This document shows positions 1 to 6,246 of a stretch of 9,319 bases of DNA, one piece after another. Source of the DNA: Actinomycetes bacterium (GTDB lineage: Bacteria; Actinomycetota; Acidimicrobiia; UBA5794). The stretch spans positions 1-9,319 of the forward strand of contig JAUVQC010000035.1 of NCBI GenBank assembly GCA_030598305.1, given 5' to 3'. Within the stretch, counting starts at the first letter, position 1, and each line of letters begins with the position of its first letter. The notes under the pieces are model-generated. The model saw only the letters and a program-made list of their open reading frames with translations, was not told where the DNA came from and did not search any database. The translations under genes and the position numbers were made by a program.

Positions 1-145
1 CACCAATGAACTGGTACGCATACCCACCGAGTCCTGCGATCAGGCTGCCGACGACGATGTCGAGGGTTCCGTCGCTGCGCATGTATGCGTAGCGCGCAGC
101 CCGGCTCCTCGCCTCTTCGCCCCTTGATTCCTGTATATCTGCCAC
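1..145 (-). CDS. 5' end of a membrane protein, possibly a polysaccharide flippase (partial)
   Basis: Only about 48 N-terminal residues are in the window; the gene continues past the left edge. Reading leftward from the GTG at 145 gives a charged, Arg/Glu-rich stretch of about 25 residues. A hydrophobic helix follows (TLDIVVGSLIAGLGGYAYQF), after a possible internal ATG at 82. A short cytoplasmic tail followed by a first helix ending in Gly-Tyr-x-x-Gln-Phe resembles the start of Wzx/MATE-like polysaccharide flippases. That is inference from one helix only. I prefer the GTG at 145 because a TAACCT box lies 9 nt upstream, an in-frame stop lies just beyond it, and neither start has a well-placed Shine-Dalgarno. 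If ATG 82 is correct, the product is 21 residues shorter. Head-to-head placement with an LCP envelope ligase agrees with an envelope role. It could be any polytopic membrane protein. Confidence 0.45.
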   Translation of the reverse strand, partial: MADIQESRGEEARSRAARYAYMRSDGTLDIVVGSLIAGLGGYAYQFIG

Positions 146-154
146 TGCGCACGC

Positions 155-160
155 AGGTTA
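155..160 (-). promoter_or_regulatory. -10 box (TAACCT) for the leftward membrane-protein gene
   Basis: TAACCT, read on the minus strand, fits the actinobacterial TANNNT -10 pattern. It ends 9 nt before the GTG at 145, so the transcript would start at or within a few bases of the start codon. I see no convincing -35 hexamer. A small perfect inverted repeat (GACCG, 5-nt loop, CGGTC; 166-180) lies just upstream. Confidence 0.35.
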
Positions 161-214
161 CCCGCGACCGGTTTTCGGTCTCCGGCAATACGGTCACTAC
201 AGGGGACCTCCACC

Positions 215-220
215 TACCAT
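215..220 (+). promoter_or_regulatory. -10 box (TACCAT) for the LCP gene, probably leaderless
   Basis: TACCAT fits TANNNT and ends 8 nt before the ATG at 229, the distance expected if transcription starts at the A of the start codon. No Shine-Dalgarno lies immediately upstream of that ATG (the sequence there is ctcgggcg). This is the main reason for choosing ATG 229 over ATG 85. No clear -35 is visible. Confidence 0.4.
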
Positions 221-228
221 CTCGGGCG

Positions 229-1686
229 ATGCCACCCTCCCCCACCTCGTCGAGTGCTTCGAAGCCTTTCATCGCGGCATTCGCGTCAGCCATCATCCCC
301 GGAGCGGGACAGTTCATGGCGGGCGACTCCCGAAAAGGCCGCACGCTCCTGATCATCGACGTCCTGATCATCGCCGTCCTGCTGTTCTTCTTCAGGAACA
401 AGGTCTCCTTCCTCGTCATGTGGATCAGGCCCTCATCCCTCGCGCTCATGATGGTCGGCAACATCCTGATCCTTGGATATCGTGTCTGGGCCGCAGACGA
501 TGCCTATCGCACAGCAAAAGCCAAGTACGGATCCGCCGAAGTTGCCCCCGCTGGTGCGATCCTGCTCGGAGCCATCACCATCGGTGCCGTACTCCTGGTT
601 CCCCATACGGTCTTTGGCTACTTCGACGTTGTGCAGTACGACCTCATCACATCGGTCTTCGGAGCCAACACCTTGGCCAAGGAGACAACCACGACACAAC
701 CTTCCCCGCCCCAGACGGACGCATCTGGCAACACTGTCGCCACAACGCCGCCGGATACCACCACATCGGAACCACCGAGCAGTGTCCTCGGTGATGATCG
801 CCTGAACATACTCCTCATCGGCGGTGACTTCGGCCAGGGACGAACGGGTGTCAGAACCGACACAATGATCACCGTCTCGATCGATCCGGCCACCGGAGAG
901 ACCGCTATGTTCTCTGTGCCTCGCAATTGGACCTATGCCCCTCTCCCTGAAGGAATGGGGGTGTGGGACTGTGATTGCTACCCGGAACTCATCAACGAGC
1001 TGTGGGTGATGGGCGAGCGCTATCCGGACGCATTCCCCGGTCCAGGTACTCCCTCTGAGAACGCCGTCAAGGGCGTCATCGGCGAGTTCCTTGGCCTGAA
1101 CATTGACTACTACGCGATGGTCAACCTCGACGGGTTTGTCGACATCGTTGACGCCCTCGGCGGCGTCAATATCTACGTACCTTCAACTGTCATCGACGAG
1201 GAATACCCGCACGAGGACGGCTCCGTCGAGCGAATCCAGATCGATCAGGGCTGGCAGGAGCTCGATGGGCACCTCGCCCTCGCGTACGCCCGCACGAGAC
1301 ATCAGGACTCCGACTACTTCCGCATGAACCGCCAGCGGTGCGTGATCGAAGCAATGATCGAGGAGGCCGATCCGACGTCGCTCATTTTCAATTTCGGAAA
1401 GCTCGCTGATGTCATCAAGAACACGATGCTCACCGATATTCCGATCGATGCACTCCCCCAGCTCATTGAGTTACTGCCTTCTGTCGATCTCGAAGACGTG
1501 GTGTCCATCCGATTCATCCCACCCGAATACCACCTCAAGTACCGCGACGACGGCAAGCAGGGCGGGATCGCGAACATCGAGCTCGTCCACGAACACGTCC
1601 AGCTCGTCATCACTGACCCCGCTCGCGCGGTTCAGGAACTCGGGCTTGAACAGCTCGAAGACGTCTGCGGTGACCCAAACGCCTGA
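229..1686 (+). CDS. LytR-CpsA-Psr (LCP) family cell-envelope ligase with multi-helix N-terminus
   Basis: LCP enzymes transfer glycopolymers such as teichoic acid, arabinogalactan or capsule from polyprenyl-phosphate carriers to peptidoglycan outside the membrane. The predicted protein has 485 residues. An N-terminal membrane module starts with a hydrophobic stretch carrying Pro-Gly-Ala-Gly-Gln (14-32). Helices follow at about 38-55, 70-88 and 109-129, then a Thr/Ser/Pro-rich linker (about 147-186), then the LCP domain from about 189. Family landmarks are visible: the ILLIGGD strand (194-200), the RTDTM motif with Arg209 and Asp211, the SVPR motif with Arg232, the LGGV turn, and the ARTR...DYFRMNRQR segment with Arg355, Arg357, Arg365 and Arg368. 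These arginines bind the pyrophosphate of the lipid substrate in characterised homologues. An upstream in-frame ATG at 85 would add 48 low-complexity residues and run back across the divergent gene, so I prefer 229. The three or four helices are unusual, since many LCP proteins have a single anchor. Which polymer is transferred cannot be told. Confidence 0.9.
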   Translation: MPPSPTSSSASKPFIAAFASAIIPGAGQFMAGDSRKGRTLLIIDVLIIAVLLFFFRNKVSFLVMWIRPSSLALMMVGNILILGYRVWAADDAYRTAKAKYGSAEVAPAGAILLGAITIGAVLLVPHTVFGYFDVVQYDLITSVFGANTLAKETTTTQPSPPQTDASGNTVATTPPDTTTSEPPSSVLGDDRLNILLIGGDFGQGRTGVRTDTMITVSIDPATGETAMFSVPRNWTYAPLPEGMGVWDCDCYPELINELWVMGERYPDAFPGPGTPSENAVKGVIGEFLGLNIDYYAMVNLDGFVDIVDALGGVNIYVPSTVIDEEYPHEDGSVERIQIDQGWQELDGHLALAYARTRHQDSDYFRMNRQRCVIEAMIEEADPTSLIFNFGKLADVIKNTMLTDIPIDALPQLIELLPSVDLEDVVSIRFIPPEYHLKYRDDGKQGGIANIELVHEHVQLVITDPARAVQELGLEQLEDVCGDPNA

Positions 1687-1719
1687 GGAAGGTTCGCTGG
1701 TCAGCTTCTGATCCTGGCG

Positions 1720-2085
1720 TCAGCCCTCCAGCTGCACCATGACGAGGCGGTCCGTGCGGTGATACGTACGCCCCTCGACCGTCCGATCGATCACCCACTC
1801 CGTCACGAATCGGACGGGGGTGTTGACGAGATCCTCTGGCGGGAGACCGATACCGTGGGCGGCTGTCCCCCTGGTGGTGTACTTCGATGTCATCCCGTCG
1901 GGATAGTCGGTAACCGGGATGTCATCGACGGTGACCTCGACGATGACGGAATCGTCTGAACTTGGGGCGCCCCGATGACCCTCGACTGTCTCCGCGCCAC
2001 CGTACTTCGTCCATGACTGTGCACGAGACGATGAGGCCGGCCCGTCAAGTTGCCCGGGATCGATCTGCTTGTCCGGACGTGGCAT
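1720..2085 (-). CDS. Hypothetical protein, 121 aa, soluble
   Basis: I do not recognise this family. The ATG at 2085 has a strong Shine-Dalgarno (GAGGAGGG, ending 3 nt before the ATG), which supports it as a real gene. The product is hydrophilic, with no signal peptide or membrane helix. The first 45 residues are polar and probably disordered. The rest alternates charged and beta-branched residues (for example VIVEVTVDDIPV and the C-terminal VMVQLEG), suggesting a small beta-rich domain. It stops 33 bp from the convergent LCP stop and diverges from the holin-family gene across 90 bp. No cysteines and no obvious catalytic motif are visible. A shadow frame is unlikely given the ribosome site and the lack of any competing gene on the other strand. 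Confidence 0.65.
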   Translation of the reverse strand: MPRPDKQIDPGQLDGPASSSRAQSWTKYGGAETVEGHRGAPSSDDSVIVEVTVDDIPVTDYPDGMTSKYTTRGTAAHGIGLPPEDLVNTPVRFVTEWVIDRTVEGRTYHRTDRLVMVQLEG

Positions 2086-2112
2086 GCGTCCCTCCTCTGC
2101 CTTCCTGATTCC

Positions 2113-2118
2113 AACCTA
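2113..2118 (-). promoter_or_regulatory. Possible -10 box (TAGGTT) for the hypothetical gene
   Basis: TAGGTT on the minus strand fits TANNNT and would give a leader of roughly 20 nt, enough to include the GAGGAGGG ribosome site before ATG 2085. A TTGACA hexamer occurs upstream (2143-2148, minus sense), but the spacer would be 24 bp, too long for a standard sigma-70-type promoter. The -35 is therefore unassigned. Confidence 0.25.
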
Positions 2119-2162
2119 ACCCAGATCGGCGCCCGTGGGAAGTGTCAAAACATGGGCCCGAC

Positions 2163-2168
2163 TACTGT
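2163..2168 (+). promoter_or_regulatory. -10 box (TACTGT) for the holin-family gene, probably leaderless
   Basis: TACTGT fits TANNNT and ends exactly 7 nt before the ATG at 2176. The intervening bases (ctagtcc) contain no Shine-Dalgarno, so transcription probably begins at the start codon. The promoter would drive both the holin-family gene and the coupled hydrolase gene. Confidence 0.45.
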
Positions 2169-2175
2169 CTAGTCC

Positions 2176-2529
2176 ATGAATCTACTCATCCGCGCTGCGA
2201 TCAATGCCGCGATCGTTTGGCTCACATTCAGTGTCATCGACGGCCTCGACTTCGGGGGGGATTGGGTCGCCATGCTGATCATCGTTGCCCTCCTTGCCTT
2301 CGCCAACGCATTCGTCCGACCGGTGCTGAAGCTGCTCGCGCTCCCCGTGCGGATCGTCACGCTGGGCATCGCAACACTCGTGATCAACATCGCCGTGGTC
2401 GTCGGCGTGATCTGGCTCGCTGAACAGCTCGACCTCGGTGTCACGAGCGACGGTTGGTGGCCAACCATTCTGGGTGCATTGATGATCACCGTGCTCACGT
2501 CCATCGTCACTGCAGTCGTCAAGGACTGA
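2176..2529 (+). CDS. Phage-holin-family (PF04020-like) four-helix membrane protein
   Basis: This small 117-residue protein has four predicted transmembrane helices (about 5-23, 29-47, 54-84 and 94-115). It matches the look of the 'mycobacterial 4 TMS phage holin'/YvlD group (PF04020). Typical features are an N-terminal LLIRAAINA helix, the central FANAFVRPVLKLLALPVRIVTLGI segment (residues about 44-67) and a short amphipathic loop before the last helix. Despite the name, most members are chromosomal proteins without phage context, and their function is unknown. Nothing nearby looks like a prophage. The start has no Shine-Dalgarno but a -10 box at leaderless distance. The stop overlaps the next start by one base (TGATG), so the two proteins are probably made together. 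Confidence 0.85.
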   Translation: MNLLIRAAINAAIVWLTFSVIDGLDFGGDWVAMLIIVALLAFANAFVRPVLKLLALPVRIVTLGIATLVINIAVVVGVIWLAEQLDLGVTSDGWWPTILGALMITVLTSIVTAVVKD

Positions 2530-4304
2530 TGGTGCCTCGCCTCCACTACTCAGCACCGCTTGCCGGCCTTCTCACCGGCATTCGAATGGCAACCAAATCT
2601 CTGGAGCCAAGCCTCATGCCGCGCTCCGCGATCGACCAGGGACTCATCATGGCAGGGAGCTTCGCCACGGGCTTCGTAGCTGGTTCGGCATCATCAGCAA
2701 TGCTTGGAGTGCTTCCCCCATTCGGAGGATCGGCCGTGCTTCGCCTCGGAGGCGTGGTTGTTACAGGCGCCAACGCCGCGAGTTCCTTGCGCGACTTCGG
2801 TAATAGGCCGGCAGTACCGATCGACCCTGCATCTGCGTGGACGGAGGCAGGCTCAGATGTCTTGACCGGGGTCGCCCTCTCCGGCGTTTCGGGCACCGGA
2901 GGACCATCCCTCGGCGTGTTCAGTGTGGTCGCCTTCAGCGCATCGACATTCGCCGATGCCAGAGCTGCACTCGAGGCTCGAGAGGATGAGCCGGATGCCG
3001 CGTATCTCGCAGCCGCCACCGGGACTGCCATCGGCGCCGTCACAGCAGTTGGTGCACTCGGTGTACTCATCCGTGTGACCGGACGCCTGACGCGGAGGGT
3101 GACGGGCACCACGGGATTCACCGGAGCCTTGGTCTCCGTAGCAGGATCGCTCGCTTGCACAGGGCTGCTGGCAATTGGTGCCAAGACTGCCCTCGGTAGT
3201 GTCATCGGCTCGATCGAGCGTGGCAACAAGGCAACGGAAATCTCCTACCAGGAGCCTCCTGACGGAGTCAACGTCACGGGTGGGAGCTACAGCCTCGTGG
3301 GCTTCGACACACTCGGACTCCAGGGCAGGCGCCTTGTCTCGGTCGCCACATCGCCAGCAGACATCGAGATGGTCATGGGTGAGCAGGCTCGCAAAGAGCC
3401 TGTTCGCGTCTACATCGGGGTCGACTCTGCAGACTCTCTCGATGAACGAGTGGAACTCGCCATCCAAGAACTGCGACGCACCGGGGGTTTCGAACGCTCG
3501 ACGATCATCGCTGCATCTCCAGCAGGCACCGGATACGTCAACTACATCACTGTTGAAGCCGCTGAGCTCATGGCGCGTGGTGACGTCGCAACCGTCGCCA
3601 TCCAGTACGGCAGCCTCCCGTCAATGCTGTCGATGGGCAGCGTGCCAACTGCTTCGGACCTGTATGCACGGCTGATCGTCAGGCTACGGTCAGAGATAGA
3701 TGAACTCGATCGCGAGGTGAGGTTGTTCGCCTACGGCGAGAGCCTCGGCGCGCAGACGGGCCAGAACGGTATCGAGATGGTTTGGAACGGGACGGATCTC
3801 CCGGTCGATGGAGCGCTCTGGGTGGGTACGCCTTCCGGAACCGACCTCTTCGAACTGCTCACCGACAACGATGGCGTACCCGTCTTCGATCGACCTGAAC
3901 AGCTTCTGACGTATGCCCACACGGTTGAATCCGCCCCCCCGGCTACGTTCCTCAACCACGACAACGATCCCGTCGCCAGCTTTGCGCCGTCGTCGTTCTC
4001 GACCATGCCTGAGTGGCTCAAGAGTTCCGAGCGCGGCCGCGGTGTAAATCCCTATCAGCGATGGCTACCTGGTGTTGCGTTCTGGCAGGGACTCATCGAC
4101 ACGAAGAACGCCGCAACGGTCGTCCCCGGCGAGTTCTACTCAACGGGGCACGACTATAGGGCCGATCTCGCGACGTTCACCCGGATCGCATATGGATTCA
4201 CCGATGTCAGTGACGAGCAGATGGAGCGTATCGAGGAGAGGCTCCGCTCATCTGAGGTGGAGCGCGCTGACAACATAAGCCGGGGAAAGGTTCAGACGGC
4301 CTGA
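2529..4304 (+). CDS. Membrane-anchored alpha/beta hydrolase (Abhydrolase_9 family)
   Basis: The product has 591 residues. The N-terminal half is membrane-embedded. It opens with the family-like segment PSLMPRSAIDQGLIMAG (27-43), and hydrophobic stretches follow at about 37-60, 62-82, 105-135, 155-178 and 190-215. This matches the N-terminal domain usually paired with Abhydrolase_9 (PF15420 with PF10081). The C-terminal catalytic domain runs from about residue 290 (PVRVYIGVDSA) to the end. The nucleophile elbow is Gly-Glu-Ser-Leu-Gly with Ser405. Likely triad partners are Asp480 (in NDPV) and His541 (in TGHDY). The fold implies an esterase or lipase, but the substrate is unknown; the membrane anchor suggests a lipid or lipid-linked compound. 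I chose ATG 2529 because it overlaps the preceding stop and has AAGGA just upstream. The frame is open further upstream (ATG at 2454), but that start lies inside the holin-family gene. The 3' end overlaps the convergent acyltransferase gene by 13 nt. Confidence 0.85.
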   Translation: MVPRLHYSAPLAGLLTGIRMATKSLEPSLMPRSAIDQGLIMAGSFATGFVAGSASSAMLGVLPPFGGSAVLRLGGVVVTGANAASSLRDFGNRPAVPIDPASAWTEAGSDVLTGVALSGVSGTGGPSLGVFSVVAFSASTFADARAALEAREDEPDAAYLAAATGTAIGAVTAVGALGVLIRVTGRLTRRVTGTTGFTGALVSVAGSLACTGLLAIGAKTALGSVIGSIERGNKATEISYQEPPDGVNVTGGSYSLVGFDTLGLQGRRLVSVATSPADIEMVMGEQARKEPVRVYIGVDSADSLDERVELAIQELRRTGGFERSTIIAASPAGTGYVNYITVEAAELMARGDVATVAIQYGSLPSMLSMGSVPTASDLYARLIVRLRSEIDELDREVRLFAYGESLGAQTGQNGIEMVWNGTDLPVDGALWVGTPSGTDLFELLTDNDGVPVFDRPEQLLTYAHTVESAPPATFLNHDNDPVASFAPSSFSTMPEWLKSSERGRGVNPYQRWLPGVAFWQGLIDTKNAATVVPGEFYSTGHDYRADLATFTRIAYGFTDVSDEQMERIEERLRSSEVERADNISRGKVQTA

Positions 4305-4306
4305 AC
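4290..4306. terminator. Inverted repeat spanning both convergent stop codons
   Basis: GTTCAG (4290-4295) and CTGAAC (4301-4306) form a perfect 6-bp stem around a 5-nt loop. The minus-strand acyltransferase stop (4292-4294) is in the left arm and the plus-strand hydrolase stop (4302-4304) is in the right arm. No T-tract follows on either strand, so this is at best a weak bidirectional 3'-end structure. Confidence 0.25.
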
Positions 4307-5605
4307 AACTGCCTCGACAACCACGACTCTGTCATGGTGCAGCTGTTCGTATACCTCTGTGATCGACCGCGATCGGGTCAGGATCCTGATCGCTCGGAAC
4401 AAAAGTGTGAGGCGTTCGAACAACGCAATGAGCGCAAACAGGTAGAACGGCAGGAGCACGAGCATCGCTGCGAAGAAACCAACACCGTTCTCCGCCCAGA
4501 ATCGCCACAACCATATACCCCACGTGACCATGAATACGAAGATCGCACCGAGGGGCTTGATCGTCGCCATCATTGCATCATCGACTCTCGCCCTCCCAAT
4601 CAACCAGACGAGCGCCATGGGAATCGCGTTGATGATCAGGCCAACGATTGCAAAGGGAACCAGGAGCAGTCCGACAACGATGTCCTTGACGATGTTCCAA
4701 AGGAACGCCGGCTTGGTGCTCAGGGACGACACGAACGTTTCGTCATCCAACCCGAGAGCGTCGAGCTCGCTCTGGTAGAGCTCCACGGCCTCCGCGACAG
4801 CCGTTTTCTGCCCCTCCGGCGCTTCGTCGAGGAGCCTCGCGAGCCGCTCCCTGTCGCCGTGACCAACCTCGGGTGTTGACCCGTCGAGGTTGCGGAGAGC
4901 CACGTCAGAGGCCGTGGTGAGGTTTCGTGCCTCGCTCCAATTATCGAAATCGGGTGCGGCCCATCTCAGTCGCTTCTCCATCTCTGTCGTGAGAGCGACG
5001 ACAGCTTCCCTGTTCGATGCGTCCTGTGGTTCGCCCTCGGGGATGTTGTCAGCAACCCATTCGTCCAGATCGATCGGGTAGCCGACATCTACGAATACCT
5101 CCGAACGGAGGGCCGCTTTGTTCTCGTAGTGGATCCCGGCGCTCAGGAGCGTGATGTTCTCCACGCCGCTGGCTCTCGCTCCAAGGGCTATTCGCGCCGA
5201 TCCCGTCTTGATGTGCGCGATCTTCGGGTCATCGACGGTGATCCCCTCAGGGAAGATGGTGACGAGGTCCGCTTCGGCGAGTGCCGCGTACGTCGAATGG
5301 AACATCTGGTCGTTCGAGGACGGCCCGCCATCATCGCTCTTGTGAACCGGGATGGCCCGGAACCAGTTGGCGATGTTCTTGACGATCGGGAATTTCCAGA
5401 TCACGTCGCGCCCGATGAACCTTGGCACGCGGTCCATCGCCCTGATCAGTACAAGAGGATCACTGAAGCCCCCGAAATGGCTCGCGTTGGCCAGCTGGGA
5501 ACCAGAGGCCGTGAGGCCATGCGGCTGCCTGACCTCGACGCGATGGAACAGCAGGATCATGATCCACGCGATGAGCTTCCTGATCACCCGCTCTCTACGA
5601 CTCAC
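4292..5605 (-). CDS. GPAT/PlsC-like lysophospholipid acyltransferase with C-terminal membrane domain
   Basis: This acyltransferase probably moves a fatty acyl group onto glycerol-3-phosphate or lysophosphatidate at the inner face of the membrane. It has 437 residues. The N-terminal domain carries the histidine-aspartate motif as His43...Asp49 ([10 protein letters not shown]) and FPEG at 118-121. The His-Asp spacing is five residues, whereas classic PlsC has four; as I recall, five is typical of the Gpt2/Gat1-like branch (HPNxxxDP). A soluble region (about 150-300) follows, then hydrophobic segments at about 308-337, 352-370 and 376-397. Typical PlsC is about 240 residues, so the C-terminal half is extra and resembles longer GPAT-like proteins. 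The start is GTG, supported by GGAGG six nt upstream and by the 11-nt overlap with the pyrophosphatase stop (5595-5597). The exact substrate and product position cannot be told from sequence. Confidence 0.85.
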   Translation of the reverse strand: MSRRERVIRKLIAWIMILLFHRVEVRQPHGLTASGSQLANASHFGGFSDPLVLIRAMDRVPRFIGRDVIWKFPIVKNIANWFRAIPVHKSDDGGPSSNDQMFHSTYAALAEADLVTIFPEGITVDDPKIAHIKTGSARIALGARASGVENITLLSAGIHYENKAALRSEVFVDVGYPIDLDEWVADNIPEGEPQDASNREAVVALTTEMEKRLRWAAPDFDNWSEARNLTTASDVALRNLDGSTPEVGHGDRERLARLLDEAPEGQKTAVAEAVELYQSELDALGLDDETFVSSLSTKPAFLWNIVKDIVVGLLLVPFAIVGLIINAIPMALVWLIGRARVDDAMMATIKPLGAIFVFMVTWGIWLWRFWAENGVGFFAAMLVLLPFYLFALIALFERLTLLFRAIRILTRSRSITEVYEQLHHDRVVVVEAVVQAV

Positions 5606-6209
5606 CGAATGCCTCCGCGTAATCGTCCATCGCGGCCATTACGACCTTGGTGGCATGGTCGGCTCCGTAGGTCCACGGAATCTCAACCGTGTTCTCCTCA
5701 CCTGGCAGCGTCTTGTACGAGGAGAAGTAGTGCTCGATACGCCCGACAAGCATCGGTGGGAGCCCGGCTATGTCCTCGACTTCGCTCCACGCCGGGTCGT
5801 TGTCGAGCACCGCAATGATCTTGTCGTCCGCCTCTCCGCCATCGATCATCTGTAGACCACCTACGACCCGGGCTCGCGTCAAGATCTCTATGCGGTTGAT
5901 GGGGCGCTCGGATATCACACAGATGTCCAGGGGGTCACGGTCTGACTTGTCGACCCCATCACAGAGTGCCGCAACCCGTTGGGCGCAGTAGGTTCGCGGG
6001 ATGAACCCGTACAGCACGGGCGGTGAACTTGATCCGCGCTGGGGTCGATCCACTCTGAGATATCCCGTCTCCTTGTCGACCTCGTACTTGACCACGTCGA
6101 ACGGCGTGATCTCGATGAACGCATTCACCCGTGTCGGAGGGTTCTCCCCTGCCGAAAGTCCATGCCACGGGTGCGGTCGCCACCGGTAGAAGGGTTCTGG
6201 AAACGCCAT
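5595..6209 (-). CDS. ppa: Inorganic pyrophosphatase, family I (long variant)
   Basis: This soluble Mg-dependent enzyme hydrolyses pyrophosphate to two phosphates, pulling biosynthetic reactions forward. The product has 204 residues, and the active-site set is complete. Glu33, Lys41, Glu43, Arg55 and Tyr67 correspond to E. coli Glu20, Lys29, Glu31, Arg43 and Tyr55. Asp90, Asp92 and Asp95 (DRDPLD) correspond to Asp65, Asp67 and Asp70. Asp123, Asp128 and Lys130 correspond to Asp97, Asp102 and Lys104. Tyr165-Lys166 corresponds to Tyr141-Lys142. About 13 extra residues lie between Tyr67 and Asp90. With the HPWHG N-terminus and the YGFIPRTYC and ADDKIIAVL segments, this resembles the longer variant I associate with chlamydiae and some Gram-negatives, not the compact actinobacterial hexamer. 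I chose ATG 6209 because the conserved N-terminus begins there and a TATGCT box lies 7 nt upstream; the frame stays open to 6425 but runs into the DUF5996 gene. Confidence 0.93.
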   Translation of the reverse strand: MAFPEPFYRWRPHPWHGLSAGENPPTRVNAFIEITPFDVVKYEVDKETGYLRVDRPQRGSSSPPVLYGFIPRTYCAQRVAALCDGVDKSDRDPLDICVISERPINRIEILTRARVVGGLQMIDGGEADDKIIAVLDNDPAWSEVEDIAGLPPMLVGRIEHYFSSYKTLPGEENTVEIPWTYGADHATKVVMAAMDDYAEAFGES

Positions 6210-6216
6210 GGGCGGC

Positions 6217-6222
6217 AGCATA
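6217..6222 (-). promoter_or_regulatory. -10 box (TATGCT) for ppa, probably leaderless
   Basis: TATGCT on the minus strand fits TANNNT and ends 7 nt before the ppa ATG at 6209, with GCCGCCC between and no Shine-Dalgarno. It lies in the 37-nt gap after the DUF5996 stop, so ppa and the acyltransferase probably have their own promoter inside the longer co-directional run. No convincing -35 is visible. Confidence 0.45.
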
Positions 6223-6246
6223 GGGCCGCATCGAACGGTTGGCCGA

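Noticed and set aside
85..228. Upstream in-frame start (ATG 85) for the LCP gene
   Set aside because: It adds 48 low-complexity residues, crosses the oppositely oriented gene, and lies upstream of the -10 box that fits ATG 229.
1701..1711. Small hairpin (TCAG-CTT-CTGA) between the convergent LCP and hypothetical genes
   Set aside because: A 4-bp stem with no T-tract is expected by chance; not a supportable terminator.
2143..2148. TTGACA (minus sense) as a -35 for the hypothetical gene
   Set aside because: The only good -10 candidate is 24 bp away, and nothing like TANNNT sits at 16-18 bp.
2131..2157. Imperfect inverted repeat GCCCGTG/CATGGGC upstream of the holin-family gene
   Set aside because: Seven pairs with one G-T mismatch and a 13-nt loop in GC-rich DNA are weak; it lies upstream of the proposed start site.
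2454..2528. Earlier start for the alpha/beta hydrolase
   Set aside because: It lies inside the holin-family gene in another frame and translates to a Cys/His-rich non-homologous stretch; ATG 2529 has a stop-start overlap and an AAGGA site.
2176..2529. Prophage remnant suggested by the 'holin' family name
   Set aside because: PF04020 members are usually chromosomal; no lysin, integrase, att site or other phage gene is nearby.
2546..3467. Long minus-strand frames opposite the hydrolase gene
   Set aside because: Their Ala/Pro/Thr- or Arg/Cys-rich composition matches frame shadows of a high-GC gene; the sense strand has conserved hydrolase motifs.
5129..5818. 229-residue plus-strand frame opposite the acyltransferase and ppa
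   Set aside because: It is an Arg/Pro-rich antisense shadow of two clearly conserved genes, without a ribosome site or family resemblance.
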